Positions 5,155-7,190 of a DNA stretch of 7,190 nt are shown here, piece after piece; position 1 is the first letter of the stretch, and each line of letters starts with the position of its first letter. The stretch lies in assembly GCA_023425615.1 (NCBI GenBank), contig JAFACJ010000043.1, forward strand, positions 1-7,190. Reading direction: 5' to 3'. This DNA is from Actinomycetes bacterium. Its GTDB lineage: Bacteria; Actinomycetota; Actinomycetes; Streptosporangiales; Streptosporangiaceae. The position numbers and the translations under genes were made by a program. The notes beneath the pieces are model-generated. The model had not been told where the DNA came from. It made no database searches and saw nothing but the letters and a program-made list of their open reading frames with translations.

Positions 5155-5203
5155 CTCCTTTATCCACAGGGATGATCGAACTGTGGACAGAGGGTGTGGA
5201 TGA
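5143..5203. promoter_or_regulatory. Second DnaA-box cluster, upstream of gnd
   Basis: Four boxes: exact TTATCCACA on the minus strand (5146-5154), exact TTATCCACA on the plus strand (5160-5168), CTGTCCACA minus (5182-5190) and TCATCCACA minus (5195-5203). The first two lie in a perfect 12-bp inverted repeat (5143-5154 / 5160-5171) with a 5-bp spacer. It could titrate DnaA, act as an outlying part of the origin, or let DnaA regulate gnd or block dnaN readthrough. The boxes are seen directly. The role is inferred. Confidence 0.75.
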
Positions 5204-5285
5204 TCAGAACACCGGATTCCGCGGTGGAGGGCCGGGGGAGGGCTAGCCTGGAAGGGATCACCCAAAAGGCACGATCTCTGGTCCT

Positions 5286-5303
5286 CCCCCCACCTTCGGG
5301 GGG
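5286..5303 (+). other. C6/G6 stem in the gnd leader
   Basis: CCCCCC (5286-5291) and GGGGGG (5298-5303) flank a 6-nt loop, ending 20 nt before the gnd Shine-Dalgarno. If the TAGCCT at 5244-5249 is the -10, the stem is within the 5' leader and could act as an attenuator or RNA-stability element. No matching antiterminator was found. Confidence 0.35.
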
Positions 5304-5334
5304 TTCTGCCCGCATACCCGTACAAGGAGCGGTA

Positions 5335-6210
5335 ATGGAACTCGGTCTCATCGGTCTTGGCAAGATGGGCGGGAACATGGCCGAGCGGCTGCGCCGCGGT
5401 GGCCACACCGTCGTCGGCTACGACCGCGACCCGGCCCTCAGCGACGTGAAGTCCCTCGAAGAGCTGGTGGGCAAGCTGGCCGCTCCCCGCCTGGTGTGGG
5501 TGATGGTCCCCGCGGGCGCGCCCACCCAGCAGACGATCGAGCGGCTCGGTGAACTGCTCTCCCCCGGCGACACCGTCGTGGACGGCGGCAACTCCCACTA
5601 CGGGGACGACCAGAAGCACGCCGACTACCTGAAGGGCAAGGGCGTCGGGTTCGTCGACTGCGGTGTCTCCGGCGGGGTCTGGGGCCGGGAGAACGGCTAC
5701 GCGCTCATGGTGGGCGGCACCGACGAGGACGTGGCCAAGGCGCAGCCGATCTTCGACACCCTCAAGCCCGAGGGCGAGTACGGCTTCGTCCACAGCGGCG
5801 GTGCGGGCGCCGGCCACTTCGTCAAGATGGTCCACAACGGCATCGAGTACGGCATGATGCAGTCCTTCGCCGAGGGCTATGAGCTGATCAAGGCGAGCGG
5901 CCTTGTGGACAACGTGCCGGAGACCTTCCTGAGCTGGCAGGAGGGCACGGTCATCCGCTCCTGGCTGCTCGACCTCCTCAACCGGGCGCTGAAGGAGGAC
6001 CCCGAGCTCGCCGACATCCGCGGCTACGCCCAGGACAGCGGGGAGGGCCGCTGGACGATCCAGGCGGCCGTCGACTACGCCGTGCCGCTGCCGGCGATCA
6101 CCGCGTCCCTCTACGCGCGGTTCGCCTCCCGCCAGGACGACTCCCCCGCGATGAAGGTGGTGGCGGCGCTGCGCAACCAGTTCGGCGGCCACGCCACGGA
6201 GCGGAAGTAG
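5335..6210 (+). CDS. gnd: 6-phosphogluconate dehydrogenase, decarboxylating (short, probably NAD-dependent form)
   Basis: A 291-residue oxidoreductase converting 6-phosphogluconate to ribulose 5-phosphate and CO2 in the pentose phosphate pathway (cytosolic). The N-terminal Rossmann fold has GLGKMG (7-12), followed by the substrate motifs DGGNS (83-87) and VSGG (111-114), and GHFVKMVHNGIEYG (160-173) containing the likely catalytic K164. D30 after the second strand (VVGYDRD) argues for NAD rather than NADP. The length fits the short GntZ/GndA class rather than the roughly 470-residue NADP enzymes. ATG at 5335 is chosen because AAGGAG lies 5 nt upstream and the protein begins at the first strand. 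An in-frame upstream ATG (5194) would add 47 unaligned residues across the DnaA boxes. Location between dnaN and recF is typical of actinomycetes. A perfect TTGTCCACA (minus, 5904-5912) lies within the gene. Confidence 0.97.
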   Translation: MELGLIGLGKMGGNMAERLRRGGHTVVGYDRDPALSDVKSLEELVGKLAAPRLVWVMVPAGAPTQQTIERLGELLSPGDTVVDGGNSHYGDDQKHADYLKGKGVGFVDCGVSGGVWGRENGYALMVGGTDEDVAKAQPIFDTLKPEGEYGFVHSGGAGAGHFVKMVHNGIEYGMMQSFAEGYELIKASGLVDNVPETFLSWQEGTVIRSWLLDLLNRALKEDPELADIRGYAQDSGEGRWTIQAAVDYAVPLPAITASLYARFASRQDDSPAMKVVAALRNQFGGHATERK

Positions 6211-6247
6211 CCTCCCGGGAGGCCCGCGCGCCCGGCGGCGCGCGCGG
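6211..6247 (+). terminator. GC-rich palindromes after gnd, likely terminator
   Basis: Directly after the stop codon, CCTCCCGGGAGG (6211-6222) is a perfect 12-bp palindrome. It is followed by CGCGCGCC (6225-6232) and GGCGCGCG (6237-6244), an 8-bp stem with a CGGC loop. There is no U-run. Either could halt gnd transcription before recF, which has its own apparent promoter. Confidence 0.5.
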
Positions 6248-6281
6248 ATCCACAGGCCGACACGCGGCGGCGCGTGACCAT

Positions 6282-6294
6282 CCACAGGCTGTGG
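6282..6294. other. CCACAG-G-CTGTGG palindrome upstream of recF
   Basis: A perfect 6+6 bp inverted repeat with a 1-bp centre, 24 bp before the recF -10. With CCATCCACA (6278-6286) and GGATCCACA (6246-6254) it continues the CCACAGG/CCTGTGG theme seen throughout the origin region. It may be a weak DnaA or other regulator site. Binding is not shown. Confidence 0.4.
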
Positions 6295-6317
6295 GGCGGT
6301 GGGGGCCGGTGCGACCC

Positions 6318-6334
6318 TAGACTCCTATCCCGTG
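6318..6334 (+). promoter_or_regulatory. Apparent leaderless promoter of recF
   Basis: TAGACT (6318-6323) fits the actinobacterial -10 pattern TANNNT and ends 8 nt before the recF GTG. Transcription would therefore begin at or within a base of the start codon. No Shine-Dalgarno is present in the CCTATCCC preceding GTG. Leaderless GTG/ATG genes are common in actinobacteria. No clear -35 is visible. Confidence 0.6.
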
Positions 6335-7190
6335 TACGTCGCCCATCTGAGCCTCGCCGACTTCCGGTCCTACGCCACCGCCGAGGTGGCGATGGAGCCG
6401 GGCGTCAGCGCGTTCGTGGGCCCGAACGGGCAGGGCAAGACCAACCTCGTGGAGGCCGTCGGCTATATCGCCACGCACGGCAGCCACCGGGTGTCCACGG
6501 ACGCCCCCCTGGTCCGGCAGGGGGCGGCGCGGGCGATCGTGCGGGCCAGGGTCGTGCGCGACGTGCGCGAGGCGCTCATCGAGATGGAGATCAACCCGGG
6601 CCGCGCCAACCGGGCACGGCTGAACCGGGCGCCCGTCCCCAGGCCGCGGGAGATCCTGGGGATGCTGCGGACCGTCCTGTTCGCGCCCGAGGACCTCGCC
6701 CTGGTCAAGGGGGATCCGGGGGAGCGCCGCCGGTTCCTCGACGAGCTGCTGACGGTGCGCGCCCCCCGGTTCGCCGGGGTCCGCGCCGACTACGACCGGG
6801 TCCTCAAGCAGCGCAACGCCCTGCTGAAGTCGGCGGCGCAGCAGCGCCGTCCCGCCTCCTCCGAGCTGCTGGCCACCTTGGAGGTGTGGGACGTCCATCT
6901 GGCCCAGGTGGGCGCCGAGCTGCTGGGCGCCAGGCTGGAGCTGGTCGCCCAGCTCGCCCCGCTGGTCGCCAAGGCCTACGCCGAGCTGGCGCCCGGCGGC
7001 GGTGCGGGCCTGGAGTACCGCTGCTCCCGCGAGAGCGGGCCATCCGCGCGAGAGCGCGCGTCCGGTGGCGCGTCGCCCGCCGCCGAACCGTCCACAGACC
7101 GTGGAGAACTCGTGCGGTTCCTGCTGGAGGGGCTGGCCGAGGTGCGCCGCCAGGAGCTGGCGCGGGGGACGAGCCTGATCGGCCCGCACC
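6332..7190 (+). CDS. recF: DNA replication and repair protein RecF, 3' end missing
   Basis: The first 286 codons of RecF, which runs off the right edge with no stop (family usually about 360-390 residues). RecF is an SMC/Rad50-like ATPase of the RecFOR pathway, binding DNA at single-strand gap junctions and promoting RecA loading. Visible are the N-terminal [14 protein letters not shown], Walker [10 protein letters not shown] (30-38) and the family segment [20 protein letters not shown] (115-134). A helical lid region with [11 protein letters not shown] (184-194) follows, then [10 protein letters not shown] (277-286), where further ATP-site motifs should begin. GTG at 6332 is chosen because it gives the canonical start and sits at the leaderless promoter. 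Residues about 231-258 form a Ser/Arg/Ala-rich, low-complexity stretch within the lid domain. It follows gnd by 121 bp and completes the dnaA-dnaN-gnd-recF order. Confidence 0.97.
   Translation, partial: MYVAHLSLADFRSYATAEVAMEPGVSAFVGPNGQGKTNLVEAVGYIATHGSHRVSTDAPLVRQGAARAIVRARVVRDVREALIEMEINPGRANRARLNRAPVPRPREILGMLRTVLFAPEDLALVKGDPGERRRFLDELLTVRAPRFAGVRADYDRVLKQRNALLKSAAQQRRPASSELLATLEVWDVHLAQVGAELLGARLELVAQLAPLVAKAYAELAPGGGAGLEYRCSRESGPSARERASGGASPAAEPSTDRGELVRFLLEGLAEVRRQELARGTSLIGPH

Larger units (their letters stand above)
4839..5334. other. dnaN-gnd intergenic region with hairpin repeats and DnaA boxes
   Basis: A 496-bp non-coding stretch, much longer than the other gaps outside oriC. 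Left part: a perfect 14-bp stem just after dnaN (4875-4914). Middle: about five diverged tandem units, each able to fold (to about 5154). Then a 12-bp inverted repeat of two exact DnaA boxes (5143-5171) and two further boxes (5182-5203). Right part (5204-5334): the gnd leader, with a possible -10 (TAGCCT, 5244-5249), a C6/G6 stem (5286-5303) and the AAGGAG ribosome binding site (5324-5329). A 90-residue open frame crosses the repeats, but the units are not a multiple of three and it resembles no protein. Confidence 0.85.

Noticed and set aside
5140..6285. A 381-residue minus-strand open frame antisense to gnd
   Set aside because: It shadows gnd in the complementary frame, with low-complexity Gly/Val/Leu/Arg content, and its other end lies in DnaA boxes.

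Overview
The window is the chromosomal replication-origin region of a high-GC actinobacterium. The gene order yidC-yidD-rnpA-rpmH (leftward), then dnaA, oriC, dnaN, gnd and recF (rightward) is seen directly. This order, with gnd (6-phosphogluconate dehydrogenase) between dnaN and recF, strong G/C preference at third codon positions, GTG starts and a DnaA with a long Pro/Gln-rich linker, fits the Streptomyces/Streptosporangium type of actinomycete. The 567-residue DnaA is shorter than the roughly 620-650 residues usual in Streptomyces, so a Streptosporangiales-like organism is my best guess. That placement is an inference.

Layout. Positions 1-999 (minus strand) hold the 5' end of yidC, then yidD, rnpA and rpmH, nearly end to end: membrane-protein insertase, its accessory factor, the RNase P protein and ribosomal protein L34. 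Positions 1000-1408 are the divergent rpmH/dnaA control region, with a candidate rpmH promoter and three DnaA boxes. Positions 1409-3112 are dnaA. Positions 3113-3707 are oriC, with more than 20 DnaA-box-like 9-mers, many spaced at 11 bp, a relatively AT-rich candidate unwinding element, a long inverted repeat and a triplicated 11-mer. dnaN occupies 3708-4838. Positions 4839-5334 are an unusual non-coding stretch with a perfect 14-bp stem, about five degenerate 55-65 bp hairpin-forming tandem repeats and a second cluster of four DnaA boxes. gnd occupies 5335-6210. Positions 6211-6331 hold GC-rich palindromes and an apparent leaderless promoter. recF runs from 6332 off the right edge.

How it works together. 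DnaA binds the oriC boxes and opens the duplex, DnaN is the sliding clamp and RecF acts in gap repair at stalled forks. The leftward genes make the translation, RNA-processing and membrane-insertion proteins. If initiation is between dnaA and dnaN, the rpmH cluster, dnaN, gnd and recF are co-directional with their forks, while dnaA is transcribed toward the origin and meets a fork head-on. The points most worth a second look are DNA-level DnaA boxes inside the dnaA linker coding sequence with locally relaxed codon use, the 11-bp phasing of oriC boxes, and the hairpin-repeat plus DnaA-box locus between dnaN and gnd. No mobile element, CRISPR array or tRNA was seen.
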